Origin: Pseudarthrobacter sp. fls2-241-R2A-127
GTDB lineage: Bacteria > Actinomycetota > Actinomycetes > Actinomycetales > Micrococcaceae
Direction of reading: 5' to 3'
DNA: 64,000 nucleotides
Assembly: GCF_030209355.1 (NCBI RefSeq)
Contig: NZ_JARVSF010000013.1
Coordinates: 186,001 to 250,000, forward strand
Shown here: piece by piece, positions 9,468-17,007 of the stretch
Layout of the letters: the number at the start of each line of letters is the position of its first letter
How positions within the stretch are numbered: position 1 is the first letter of the stretch
Made by a program: the position numbers and the translations under genes
The notes under the pieces: generated by a model
What the model was told of the DNA's origin: nothing
The model's input: the letters and a program-made list of their open reading frames with translations, nothing else
Databases searched by the model: none

Positions 9468-10448
9468 TCAGCCGCGCCAGAGCTCGAGCGACTCCCAGCC
9501 CACAGGCGCGCCCATCGACTCGATGGTCAGGGCGTGTGAGACCGGGAATTGGCGAAGCAGAGCCGCCAGCCGACCGGACCAACCGGTGTCCGGGTCGATG
9601 GCGCGCAGCAGGTACGCGATTACGGCCAGGGCGTTGTACGTGCCGAAGACACCCTTGGCGGTCTGCTCATCGCGCAGGTGGTCCAGCACCGGCACCACTC
9701 CGACCTTCGGCCGCGACGGCGCGTTCTGGAGCTTGCGGTTGAACAGTCGGGCATGGTGGGCAGCGACGTTCCGCACGTAGTTCAGGCTGGCGAGCCAGCT
9801 GATCATGACCTTCTTCGTCGGCACGCCGAACTCACGGGCAATCTCCTCGGCATCCTGCTGGTGCATGCCGCGGTAAAGCACGCACAGGTGTCCCAGCTCA
9901 AGGATCTCCGTCAGCGCCCACACCGGCATCCTGTCGTCGTACTTCTGCCTGAAGTGCTCCACGAACTGCTCGTCGGAGCTGGCCCGCCGCTCGTTGACGC
10001 GCTGGAGCCAACGCACATGCGGGCTCGGCGCGGGATCCCGCACATCGGTGCTCTCGGCTGTGAAGGCCTCGGTGAAGCACTCCGGGTCCTCGTAGGCGAA
10101 AGGGGACCGGCGGCCGAGGACATAGCCGATCCGCATCCGCGCGGCGACCTCGATGCGTTCGACGCCGTCCATGACGAGCATGCGCAGCTGCCGGTCGAAG
10201 TCGATGATCTCCTCAGCGTGGCGCAACGTCGTGCCCGGCCGGTAGCCGCTGAGCACCCGGATGCGGGAGCGCCCGTCCTCGTCGGCGTAGCGCTCGGACT
10301 CGCGGAAGGGGTAGAGGTAGCCGGTGAGGCGGTAGTAGCCGACGGCACCCAGCAGCACGGCTGCCCGGTCCCCGACGTCGGCCCCGTGCCACGCCAGCCG
10401 GTCGATCTGCGCGTCGACCGACAGCCATGGCTTCGCGTACTCCGCCAC
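9468..10448 (-). CDS. Abi_2 (AbiD/AbiF) family HEPN protein, probable abortive-infection RNase
   Basis: The 326-residue protein begins with the family-typical region including YYRLTGYLYPFR and ends with a HEPN-type Rx4H motif, RNVAAHH, near residue 225. Abi_2 proteins are phage-defence effectors thought to cut RNA through the HEPN site. The GTG start at 10448 has GGGGGAGGAAC just upstream. A short hairpin RNA locus with its own promoter lies immediately 5' (10461-10501). Known AbiF genes are accompanied by a structured RNA that restrains the toxin, so this pair looks like a complete RNA-antitoxin type system. Length is normal for the family. Confidence 0.8.
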   Translation of the reverse strand: MAEYAKPWLSVDAQIDRLAWHGADVGDRAAVLLGAVGYYRLTGYLYPFRESERYADEDGRSRIRVLSGYRPGTTLRHAEEIIDFDRQLRMLVMDGVERIEVAARMRIGYVLGRRSPFAYEDPECFTEAFTAESTDVRDPAPSPHVRWLQRVNERRASSDEQFVEHFRQKYDDRMPVWALTEILELGHLCVLYRGMHQQDAEEIAREFGVPTKKVMISWLASLNYVRNVAAHHARLFNRKLQNAPSRPKVGVVPVLDHLRDEQTAKGVFGTYNALAVIAYLLRAIDPDTGWSGRLAALLRQFPVSHALTIESMGAPVGWESLELWRG

Positions 10449-10460
10449 GTTCCTCCCCCT

Positions 10461-10501
10461 GAAAAGAAAATCAGCCCGCGCCTTGCGGCAACGGGCTGAT
10501 C
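10461..10501 (-). ncRNA. AbiF-type hairpin RNA ending in an intrinsic terminator
   Basis: On the minus strand a 9-bp stem (ATCAGCCCG / CGGGCTGAT, 10470-10478 and 10492-10500) with a 13-nt loop is followed directly by TTTTCTTTT. The predicted start from the upstream promoter falls at about 10501, so the transcript would be about 40 nt, almost all hairpin. It lies just before the Abi_2 gene, the place known for the abiF RNA motif. Its identity as that RNA is inferred from position and shape. Confidence 0.6.
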
Positions 10502-10507
10502 GTGATG

Positions 10508-10536
10508 GCTATAAAGTAGCACGGATCGTCTGTCCA
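10508..10536 (-). promoter_or_regulatory. Promoter of the hairpin RNA / abi gene
   Basis: Read on the minus strand, TGGACA (10531-10536) and TATAGC (10508-10513) are separated by 17 bp. The predicted start at about 10501 is the first base of the hairpin. Confidence 0.5.
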
Positions 10537-10563
10537 TGCATCGCTGATGCTGTACGGCGCTGA

Positions 10564-11106
10564 TCACCGTCCGGGCGGCAGCGCGACGCCCAGACGAACC
10601 CGGTAGGCCTTCAGGACCTTGCCGAGCGTCTTCAGGTTCTCCGGATGGTCTACACCGGACTCCAGCTCCCTGATCCGGATCGGACGGACGCCGGCGACCT
10701 CGGCGACCTGCTTGTGGGAGGCCTTCCCCCGGAGCTTGACCAACAGGTCCGGCAGGTCCTCGTCAAGGTCCTCGAACATGCGGAACTTCTCGGCGGCCCC
10801 CATGCGGGTATGACCCAGGTGCCAGTGGCCACAGTGTCCACAGCTGTACCAGCTCGTCGAGGGATCCTCGCGGAGCCGGTCCGGAATCTCGCCCTCGCTG
10901 CGGTAGCGGCGCTTGAAGACCTTCTTCCCTTCGCGCATGGTCGTGCACTCGCGCGGGGCGTCCTCGGCCCGGGAGGCGGGGTTGGACATCCCCGCGCACC
11001 GGGGAGCGCAGTACAGCCCGAGCAGCACCGGGTCCTGGGGACGCAGCGCCAGACCCTTGCCACACCCCTTGCACCGCTGTCTCTTCGGGAACAGCACCTC
11101 AGCCAC
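10564..11106 (-). CDS. Zinc-ribbon plus XRE helix-turn-helix protein
   Basis: The 180-residue protein has an N-terminal CKGCGKG/CAPRC zinc-type cluster, a second cysteine-histidine cluster CGHCGHWHLGH near residue 90, and a C-terminal XRE-type helix-turn-helix (KASHKQVAEVAGVRPIRIRELE). It is probably a DNA-binding regulator. The GTG start overlaps the stop of the HNH-type gene by 8 bp, so translation is coupled. It is one candidate for the regulator of the shared 16-bp operator, but nothing in the sequence proves that. Confidence 0.65.
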   Translation of the reverse strand: MAEVLFPKRQRCKGCGKGLALRPQDPVLLGLYCAPRCAGMSNPASRAEDAPRECTTMREGKKVFKRRYRSEGEIPDRLREDPSTSWYSCGHCGHWHLGHTRMGAAEKFRMFEDLDEDLPDLLVKLRGKASHKQVAEVAGVRPIRIRELESGVDHPENLKTLGKVLKAYRVRLGVALPPGR

Positions 11107-11746
11107 GCCCGGCCTCCTTCATTTCTGCGTTGCCGGACCGGTCGTCGCGGCCCTCCTCAGCCTTCTTCCTGGCGCGCCTCTCGCGCGCCGCCGCCCGGAT
11201 CCGGGCGCGGTAATCGGGGTCATCGCGGTACCGCTGCCGCTGCCGCTGCTTCTTGCGCTCGGCCCGCTGCGGGTCCGCGGCGATGTACCTGGCGCTGGCA
11301 GCAGCCTGGTCGGCCCGGAACTGCGGGTCCTGGCGGTACCGGCGGGAGTGGTCGCGCTTGCAGGGACGGCACACCCAGGTGCCGTCCTTGGCCCAGTAGC
11401 CGTTGTCGGCGTCCATCGTGTGCCCGCGGGCACAGGTACGGCTGCCCGGCCGGCGCAGCGGCTTGGCCCCCTTCTGCATGTGCCCGGGGTTGACGCAGGC
11501 ACTGCGACCACAGGCCATCCGCAGGATCTCGTCCTGCGTCAGGGACCCGAGCCCGAGCTCCTGCTGCAGGGCCTCCCAGGCGTATCGGCGCGGCGTGGCC
11601 GAGGATCGGCCGTTCGACAGGCCGAAGCGGCCCGAGGCGGTCCAGACCCAGCAGCCTGTGCCGTCGAGCCTGCCCGCCTCCTTATCGACCTTCTCCCAGA
11701 ACCGCTCGGCGTCGGTCGCTGTACTCCTGTGCGTGGCGGTGCTCAC
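11099..11746 (-). CDS. HNH-type zinc protein, possible homing endonuclease
   Basis: The N-terminal half carries the pattern of phage HNH proteins: CWVWTASGR, RRYAWEAL, then CGRSACVNPGHM. A second zinc-type cluster (CARGH, CRPCKRDH) follows near residue 120, and then a long Arg/Lys/Ala-rich helical tail. These features suggest DNA binding and perhaps nicking. The GTG start overlaps the upstream gene by 4 bp. Within a possible relaxosome operon it could act on DNA, but activity is not shown. Confidence 0.55.
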   Translation of the reverse strand: MSTATHRSTATDAERFWEKVDKEAGRLDGTGCWVWTASGRFGLSNGRSSATPRRYAWEALQQELGLGSLTQDEILRMACGRSACVNPGHMQKGAKPLRRPGSRTCARGHTMDADNGYWAKDGTWVCRPCKRDHSRRYRQDPQFRADQAAASARYIAADPQRAERKKQRQRQRYRDDPDYRARIRAAARERRARKKAEEGRDDRSGNAEMKEAGRG

Positions 11747-12780
11747 CGGATCGGCCGCCCTTCCCGCTCGCGCTCGAGCTTCGCCTGCTTCTTCGTCGCC
11801 TCCCGCACCCGGTCCCGGACGAAGACCGCGTCCTTGTGCGTGATCGGAGCCTCGTGGACATTGTGCGAGCCGCGCAGGAAGTTGCTCGTGCGGTCCGCGA
11901 TCGAGTACGCGAGTGCCTGCTCGATCGCCGCGCTGGTCTCCTTTACCTCACCCAGCTGCCCGTGCAGCGCGGCCAGGCCTTGGGTCTGCTCACGGCCCAT
12001 CTGCTCCAGGGCTTCCATGCGCGCCGCGATGCTGCCCAGCAGCGGATCACGGGAGCGGAACAGCTGCGCCGCGCGCCGGGTGGCAGCATCGGTCGCCAGT
12101 CCAAGGTCGAGCTGGGCCAGCAGAAAGGCCGTGACCAGGCTTGCCTGGCTCAACCGCTCGGTGAACTCGCGGGCCGCCGTGTCGCCGACGCCGAGCTCAC
12201 GGACGGCCGCTGAGCGCAGCTGCTCCCGCAGCGCGCCGACGATGGCCTCGGGCAGGGCCCGGACGGCAGGCTGGCTCTTCACGCCGTCGAGCCGGAAGCC
12301 GCTCTGTGGCAACGACTCGCTGCCCTCGTCCCCTCCGCCGGAGCCGCCCCTGGCCGCCGCAGACTGCACGGCCTCCTGATGGTCGGTGTGCTGGAGCGGG
12401 ACGGGCGGGAGGAGGTTGGCATCTTCCGGCGGCGACACCGGGAGGGCCGCGGGGTGTGCTTCGGCGTCTGCGTCGTCGTGCACCTGCGGCATCGCTGCTG
12501 TGTCCACGACGACGGCGTCGCTCTGGGCCGGGGGAGTGGCGCTGCCTGCTCCCGAGCCTCCCCGCTGGCCGGCACCGGTTTCCCGGTCAAGGTTCTCGGC
12601 GCTCTGCTGCGGGGCCTCATCCTTCTCCGGCGTGTCCTGCTCCGGCTCCGCCGGCTGTGCCCGTTCCTGGGCCCGCTTCAGGCCCTCGCTCCCGCCGGTC
12701 CGGTACGCATCGAGGAAGGACGTGTCGACGTCCATCAGCTCGTCGGTGGACGGCATGATCTCGTTCAGCCCCTGGCTCAC
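11743..12780 (-). CDS. Charged, partly coiled protein of the RHH operon
   Basis: The protein has 345 residues and no recognised family. Residues 1-165 are low-complexity (Glu, Ala, Pro, Gly). Residues 180-345 are helical and heptad-like (IAARMEALEQMGREQTQGL), ending in a basic segment. The GTG start overlaps the RHH-like gene by 4 bp (GTGA). The context of a small DNA-binding partner and an HNH protein suggests a mobilisation accessory or segregation factor. This is only a context guess. Confidence 0.5.
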   Translation of the reverse strand: MSQGLNEIMPSTDELMDVDTSFLDAYRTGGSEGLKRAQERAQPAEPEQDTPEKDEAPQQSAENLDRETGAGQRGGSGAGSATPPAQSDAVVVDTAAMPQVHDDADAEAHPAALPVSPPEDANLLPPVPLQHTDHQEAVQSAAARGGSGGGDEGSESLPQSGFRLDGVKSQPAVRALPEAIVGALREQLRSAAVRELGVGDTAAREFTERLSQASLVTAFLLAQLDLGLATDAATRRAAQLFRSRDPLLGSIAARMEALEQMGREQTQGLAALHGQLGEVKETSAAIEQALAYSIADRTSNFLRGSHNVHEAPITHKDAVFVRDRVREATKKQAKLEREREGRPIR

Positions 12781-13187
12781 GTCAGCTCCCCGTTCTCCTC
12801 GTCCAGCAGATAGTTGTCGCCCCTGGTCAGCCCGAGCAGGGAATCGAAGCCCATGGTCACGACCCGCTCGAGGTTGGCGTTGTTCGTCGAAAGCGCCTTG
12901 AGCTCGTCGACGACCTGGTTGATGCGCGCGGTGAGCAGATCAGGGATGTCGAAGTCGAGATTCTCGCGCCGGATCTTCTCGGCGATCGCCTCGGCGTAGT
13001 ACTCGTTGGCGGAGGGGTAGCCGCGCCGCTGCGCCCAGTACTCCGCCCGCTGCTTCTCGTCCGAGGACAGGCGGGTAAAGACCCGCTCCCTGCGGTCGCT
13101 GCCGTTCTGGTCGGTGCTCGGTCCACCGGACCTGGTCGCAGCCCGCGCAGCGGGAGGCGCAGCCTTCGGCTCGTCGACGACGGTCAT
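12777..13187 (-). CDS. MobC/ribbon-helix-helix-like DNA-binding protein
   Basis: This 136-residue protein has a disordered N-terminus followed by RRERVFTRLSSDEKQRAEYW and AEAIAEKIRRENLDFDI. That beta strand plus two helices is typical of ribbon-helix-helix proteins such as MobC-type accessory factors. A helical C-terminus follows (INQVVDELKALSTNNANLER). ATG 13187 has GGAGAGG upstream. It is first in a coupled operon running to 10564. The shared 16-bp operator covers its start of transcription, so it may be the autoregulator or a target of one. Confidence 0.55.
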   Translation of the reverse strand: MTVVDEPKAAPPAARAATRSGGPSTDQNGSDRRERVFTRLSSDEKQRAEYWAQRRGYPSANEYYAEAIAEKIRRENLDFDIPDLLTARINQVVDELKALSTNNANLERVVTMGFDSLLGLTRGDNYLLDEENGELT

Positions 13188-13210
13188 GTCTGGCCTCTCC
13201 TGTCATATTC

Positions 13211-13233
13211 GACTGATGTACGAGTCCATTCTA
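13211..13233 (-). promoter_or_regulatory. Promoter -10 with 16-bp operator
   Basis: On the minus strand TAGAAT (13228-13233) is followed one base later by GACTCGTACATCAGTC (13211-13226), the same site as at 8765 and 32084. A separate 7-bp inverted repeat CTGTCAC/GTGACAG lies at 13249-13282. Confidence 0.65.
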
Positions 13234-13561
13234 ACGTCATTCGAATGCCTGTCACGAATGATTGGGCAATGACTTGTGACAGACCTTTGGGAGAGGTCGG
13301 GCAGAGAGGTAGGGTCATCTGCGTCACCCGGTCAGCGCCTGATCGCGTGTCCCAGGCGGCCTCGGTTCCTCGACCCCAAGGCCGGGGCCGCTGGACGTTG
13401 GTTCGCACCTCCCGTTCGTGGGAAAAAGAGAAGGCCCCGACGCGCATGAAGCGCACCGGGGCCTTTATTCCTGGCTGCCGTCCCAGAGCCCAGGCCTGTC
13501 CAGTCCGCCCGGCATTTTGCTCCACGTTGCGCGCCGTTCCCGCCCGGGCGTACGATTCCAT
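13234..13561. other. Intergenic region without a supported gene
   Basis: The only open frame here is an N-terminal extension of umuD, which I reject. It contains the 13249-13282 inverted repeat and the terminator hairpin at 13431-13465. A small RNA could be encoded, but I see no clear promoter for one. Confidence 0.4.
13431..13465. terminator. Bidirectional hairpin terminator
   Basis: The stem AAGGCCCCG/CGGGGCCTT (13431-13439, 13457-13465) is flanked by TTTATT on the plus side and, read in the other direction, by TTCTCTTTTT. No annotated gene ends here, so it may end a short unannotated transcript or insulate umuDC. Confidence 0.6.
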
Positions 13562-13575
13562 CGAACATATGTTCG
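13551..13575 (+). promoter_or_regulatory. LexA (SOS) box and umuD promoter
   Basis: A perfect palindrome CGAACATATGTTCG (13562-13575) matches the Gram-positive/actinobacterial LexA consensus CGAACNNNNGTTCG. It sits just after a -10-like TACGAT. This places umuDC under SOS control. Confidence 0.85.
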
Positions 13576-13589
13576 AAAAGGAAGTGGAC

Positions 13590-14045
13590 ATGCAGGCCTC
13601 GCAGCCAGAACCGTTGGCGCTCGACGAGCCGCTGATACTCCCGTTTGCGCCGGAAGCCGTCGCCTGCGGCTTCCCCAGCCCTGCAGAGGGATATTGGTCG
13701 GGGGACCTCGATCTTGTCCAGCACCTGGTCCGGGACCCAACCTGCACATTCGTCTGGCGTGCAGCCGGCCATTCCATGACCGGAGCCGGAATCAATGACG
13801 GCGACCTGCTGCTCGTGGACCGGGGGATCGATCCCGTTCCGGGCAAGATTGTGATCGCCGTCGTTGACGGCGAATACACCGTCAAGCGGCTGGACGTCAT
13901 CCAAGGACGTACCGTTCTCGTGGCAGAGAACCTCGACTATGCGGACATCGTTCTCCACGAACACACGGAGATGTCAGTCTGGGGCGTGGTCACATGGATT
14001 CTGTCTCCTGCGAAAATCAAACGTGGTGTCAGACCCCGCCTATAG
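13590..14045 (+). CDS. umuD: UmuD-like S24 self-cleaving protein
   Basis: This is the regulatory subunit of an error-prone polymerase. It cleaves itself at Cys26-Gly27 (AVACGFPSP) using Ser62 (GHSMTG) and Lys99 (EYTVKRL). These positions are offset by two from the E. coli protein, so all catalytic elements are kept. ATG 13590 follows AAAGGAAG; an earlier in-frame ATG lies inside the LexA box and is unlikely to be used. umuC follows after 9 bp. LexA-box control predicts induction by DNA damage. Confidence 0.9.
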   Translation: MQASQPEPLALDEPLILPFAPEAVACGFPSPAEGYWSGDLDLVQHLVRDPTCTFVWRAAGHSMTGAGINDGDLLLVDRGIDPVPGKIVIAVVDGEYTVKRLDVIQGRTVLVAENLDYADIVLHEHTEMSVWGVVTWILSPAKIKRGVRPRL

Positions 14046-14054
14046 TCTCCAGCC

Positions 14055-15365
14055 GTGGCAATGACGACTCTGACCCCAGCACCCGATCAAATCGCTCTCG
14101 TAGACTGCGTCTCCTTTTACGCCAACGCGGAGCGTGTCTTCGACCCCACGCTGCATGACCGGCCGACCCTTGTCCTCTCGAACAATGACGGCTGTGTGGT
14201 TGCCGCGTGCCCGCTGGTGAAGGAGCTCGATCCTGACATCATGGGCAAGCCGTGGTTCAAGATCCGCGGCTGGTGCCAGGCCAAGGGCGTCGAAGCCAGG
14301 TCATCGAACTATGAGCTCTATGGCTCGCTGAGTGCACGGGTTGCCACCATTCTGGGCCGCTTCAGTGCGTGGCAGGAAGTGTATTCGATCGACGAAAGCT
14401 GGCTGAAGCTGCGGGGGGCTCCTGAAGAACTCGAATCACGGGGACAGGAGATCCGACGGACTGTCCTCCAGCTGACCGGAATTCCTGTCCGCGTCGCGAT
14501 CGGTCCCACGAAGACCCTCGCCAAGGTAGCGGCTCTCGGCATCAAGAAAAACCCCGCGTTCAATGGTGTTCTCGATCTCCGGCGGTTTTCGGAGGAGCAG
14601 CTTGACCGGATCCTTGACTCCCTCCATGTGACTGACCTCTGGGGCGTCGCCGGGCGTAACGGCAAGCGCCTGGCTGCGCTCGGCATCCACACGGCCAGAG
14701 AACTGCGCGACGCTGATGCCAAATGGCTCCGCAAACGGTTCTCCGTCGTCATGGAAAGAACCATCCTGGAGCTGCGCGGGCAAAAATGCATCGAGCTGGA
14801 GACCCAGCCGCCGGCTGCCAAGGACCAGCTGATCTATTCCAGGAGCTTCTCGCGCAAGCTTACGGACCCTGACGAGATGCATCAGGTTCTGTCGATCTAC
14901 GCCCAGCGGGTCTCAGCACGTCTTCGGGCCCAGGGGTCCGTCGCCGGCGTGCTCTCGGTGTGGGCTTCGACCGGCTGGGCCGACGAAGGAACCGTCCCGC
15001 ATTCAGCCCACCGGGCTGTTCCGCTGGCCATGCCGACCGATGACCCGATCGCGCTTACGAAAGCTGCCAGTGTGATCCTGCCTGATCTGTTTCCGACCGC
15101 CGGTATCCGCTACGCCCGTGCAGGAGTTGTACTCACGGGACTGCGCGCGGGTGACGGCGTTCAGTTCCTACCTGTGTTCCAATCCGAATTCGAAGATCGG
15201 GGAGTAGGGAAGGTACTTGACGAAATCACGAGAAAGCTCGGCGCGCAGGCAGTGGGTGTGGGCCTGGGTGGCATGAAGACCCCGCCGGCGTGGGAGATGA
15301 AGCGCGCCATGCTCTCGAAGCGCTGCACGACCCACTGGGACGAGCTGCCGGTCGCTGTGGCATAG
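14055..15365 (+). CDS. umuC: Y-family translesion DNA polymerase UmuC
   Basis: It copies damaged DNA together with processed UmuD. Catalytic acids are seen in ALVDCVSFYANAE (near residue 17) and YSIDESWL (near residue 110). The C-terminal region (VGVGLGGMKTPPAWEMKR, then TTHWDELPVAVA) matches UmuC rather than DinB. Length 436 is normal. The GTG at 14055 is followed two codons later by ATG 14061, and neither has a clear ribosome site, so coupling to umuD is likely. Plasmid-borne umuDC commonly gives UV tolerance and mutability. Confidence 0.92.
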   Translation: MAMTTLTPAPDQIALVDCVSFYANAERVFDPTLHDRPTLVLSNNDGCVVAACPLVKELDPDIMGKPWFKIRGWCQAKGVEARSSNYELYGSLSARVATILGRFSAWQEVYSIDESWLKLRGAPEELESRGQEIRRTVLQLTGIPVRVAIGPTKTLAKVAALGIKKNPAFNGVLDLRRFSEEQLDRILDSLHVTDLWGVAGRNGKRLAALGIHTARELRDADAKWLRKRFSVVMERTILELRGQKCIELETQPPAAKDQLIYSRSFSRKLTDPDEMHQVLSIYAQRVSARLRAQGSVAGVLSVWASTGWADEGTVPHSAHRAVPLAMPTDDPIALTKAASVILPDLFPTAGIRYARAGVVLTGLRAGDGVQFLPVFQSEFEDRGVGKVLDEITRKLGAQAVGVGLGGMKTPPAWEMKRAMLSKRCTTHWDELPVAVA

Positions 15366-15435
15366 CGGGGTAAGGGAAGCGCAGGACCTCAACAGCACCC
15401 GCGCCGGCAGCAAACTCGAGCAGCGACCTGCCACA

Positions 15436-15726
15436 TTAAAGCGCGGCTTCGAGTTCCTCCGAGGAATACCCGAACATGTAATCCTCATCCTTACCGTGTG
15501 AGGCCCAGATCTGAGCTGCATCGTAAACACTCAGCGCCTCGCTGTCGTCATCGTCATCGTCATCGTCATCTAGACCGTAGCGACACTCAAGGCAGTACAT
15601 CTCGGAGTAAACAAACTTTTTCACCAGGGGCGTCCCACAGTTGGGGCACGGGGGCGTTTCACCCTCGTAGACATCGATCTCGTCCCAGCTTTTTTCCTTC
15701 TTCGCAAGGAAATCAAAGATACCCAA
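15436..15726 (-). CDS. Small zinc-ribbon protein with polyaspartate run
   Basis: The 96-residue protein begins MGIFDFLAKKEKSWDE from a TTG start preceded by GGTAGGG. It has a zinc ribbon (CPNCG ... CLECR) and then nine consecutive aspartates encoded by a CGTCAT-type microsatellite. Its function is unknown. A longer frame back to 15804 lacks a ribosome site. Confidence 0.55.
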   Translation of the reverse strand: MGIFDFLAKKEKSWDEIDVYEGETPPCPNCGTPLVKKFVYSEMYCLECRYGLDDDDDDDDDSEALSVYDAAQIWASHGKDEDYMFGYSSEELEAAL

Positions 15727-15835
15727 AGGCCCTACCGTCCCAATACGTCCCGCCGAAGCCGTTTCTGATATGACATAAACCGCTGACGACAAGCACAACC
15801 GCAATTTTCGACACGGTCAGTATCGCATGCGCCTG

Positions 15836-16309
15836 TTAGGTACTACCTCCACGCGAGTAAGGCGATACCTGGACGAACTTTGTTTCGGTGCCGCCGGGAC
15901 CGTAGTGCTGCACGCGCTGGTGCCCGCTGACATTATGCTCGGTCGGAGACTTTCTGCTGGCCTCCTCGCCGATGCCCTCGAAAGCCGCCTCCGTGAACTC
16001 AGGGATTTTCTCCCAGACCGCCGCGCTGACCTGCTTGAATACTTCGGGCGACTTCAGTGTCAACAACGTGACCGCGCCAGCAGCCGCAAGAGCGCCAACG
16101 GCGAGACCTGTCTTGAAAGCCGGATGCTCCTTGATCCGCTGCCAGCGGGTCGGGCCCTGGCTCATATCCTGCTCGCAGGCTCCGGCGGCCTCAGGGTTGG
16201 GCACTTCAATGGGCTCAGACTGGACTGACTTGTCCTTGGGCTGCTGAAGACGTGATGGATTGAGCGGCTGCGCCCGATCGAACGGGCCTTCTTGATCATG
16301 ACCGGGCAC
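15836..16309 (-). CDS. Hypothetical membrane-anchored protein
   Basis: The 157-residue frame begins with GTG 16309, with an AAAGGA 12 bases upstream. One hydrophobic segment (TGLAVGALAAAGAVTLLTL) lies near residues 68-86. A shorter version from the ATG encoding MSQGPTRWQRIKEH is also possible. No family is recognised. Confidence 0.45.
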   Translation of the reverse strand: MPGHDQEGPFDRAQPLNPSRLQQPKDKSVQSEPIEVPNPEAAGACEQDMSQGPTRWQRIKEHPAFKTGLAVGALAAAGAVTLLTLKSPEVFKQVSAAVWEKIPEFTEAAFEGIGEEASRKSPTEHNVSGHQRVQHYGPGGTETKFVQVSPYSRGGST

Positions 16310-16436
16310 TCAGGCAGTCTATCCTTTACCGGCAATCCCAGTCTCGCTCCGGTCTTAGGCAGGCTACTCACTGCGCATGCTGTTACTTGACAACTTTCTC
16401 TTCTCCAACGGACAGAGGACGGCCGGGCAGGGCTCT

Positions 16437-16604
16437 ATGCTCAGAGCTATGGAGGTTGAATTGACCATTGAAGATGCCCAGGGCGAAATGATGCGCGTCA
16501 GCGCGACGGGCCCCGACTATGGCACCACCCTGGCTGCTGCGAAGGCCAAAATCCCGGAAGGATCCCGGATGATCATCATTCGCGTTCCGGACCGTGAGGT
16601 GTAA
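16437..16604 (+). CDS. Small hypothetical protein, 55 aa
   Basis: ATG 16437 has CAGGG five bases upstream. The product (MLRAMEVELTIEDAQGEMMR onwards) looks like a single small alpha/beta domain ending in RMIIIRVPDREV. No family is recognised, and small size keeps confidence modest. Confidence 0.4.
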   Translation: MLRAMEVELTIEDAQGEMMRVSATGPDYGTTLAAAKAKIPEGSRMIIIRVPDREV

Positions 16605-17007
16605 CCGTTTCAGTATGCTCCTCCGCCCGGATACCCTGCTGAATTCCCAGCAAGGTCCTGGTCCGGCCTGAAGCAAGCAGTCCGGCATCAGGAAGCACCA
16701 GCCATACAACCAAGACAGCGCCCGTCAAGGTTGGTCATTGCCAGGTCTGGCCACACCAGCAACGGCCCTCTTTGTGTTCCTGGATGACCAAGACCCGTTC
16801 CTCGCCGAGCAGAATGATGTCTTCGTAGCTGAGCATGCCTCCAGTGCAGCATCGGTTGCCGACTGCCGGTAGGGGAGTCCTGGCGTATGTGGAAAACCGC
16901 AGGGACGATCAAGCTCGTTCCGGTATGCCCAGCCGCCTCGATCCGGTGCCCTTCAACCTCCGTCCGAACCGGGCCTATCATGAGGGAGGGGGACACCTAT
17001 TGGCCGC
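16605..17007. other. Gene-poor stretch
   Basis: Apart from the 33-codon frame at 16735-16836 I see no supported gene, strong promoter or repeat here. Confidence 0.4.
16735..16836 (-). CDS. Possible 33-aa cysteine-containing peptide
   Basis: ATG 16836 is preceded by CTGGAGGC at ideal spacing. The frame encodes MLSYEDIILLGEERVLVIQE and a tail GRCWCGQTWQ with a CxC motif. The good ribosome site and codon pattern support it; its shortness limits certainty. Confidence 0.35.
   Translation of the reverse strand: MLSYEDIILLGEERVLVIQEHKEGRCWCGQTWQ

Noticed and set aside
13245..13589. Longer UmuD start
   Set aside because: The extension crosses the terminator and the LexA box and has no ribosome site; residue numbering fits the 13590 start.
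15538..15572. CGTCAT repeats as a CRISPR or binding array
   Set aside because: It is a simple in-frame microsatellite inside a coding region.
16688..16996. A 102-codon minus-strand frame
   Set aside because: Poor composition and no ribosome site; the 33-codon frame in another phase has a better start context.
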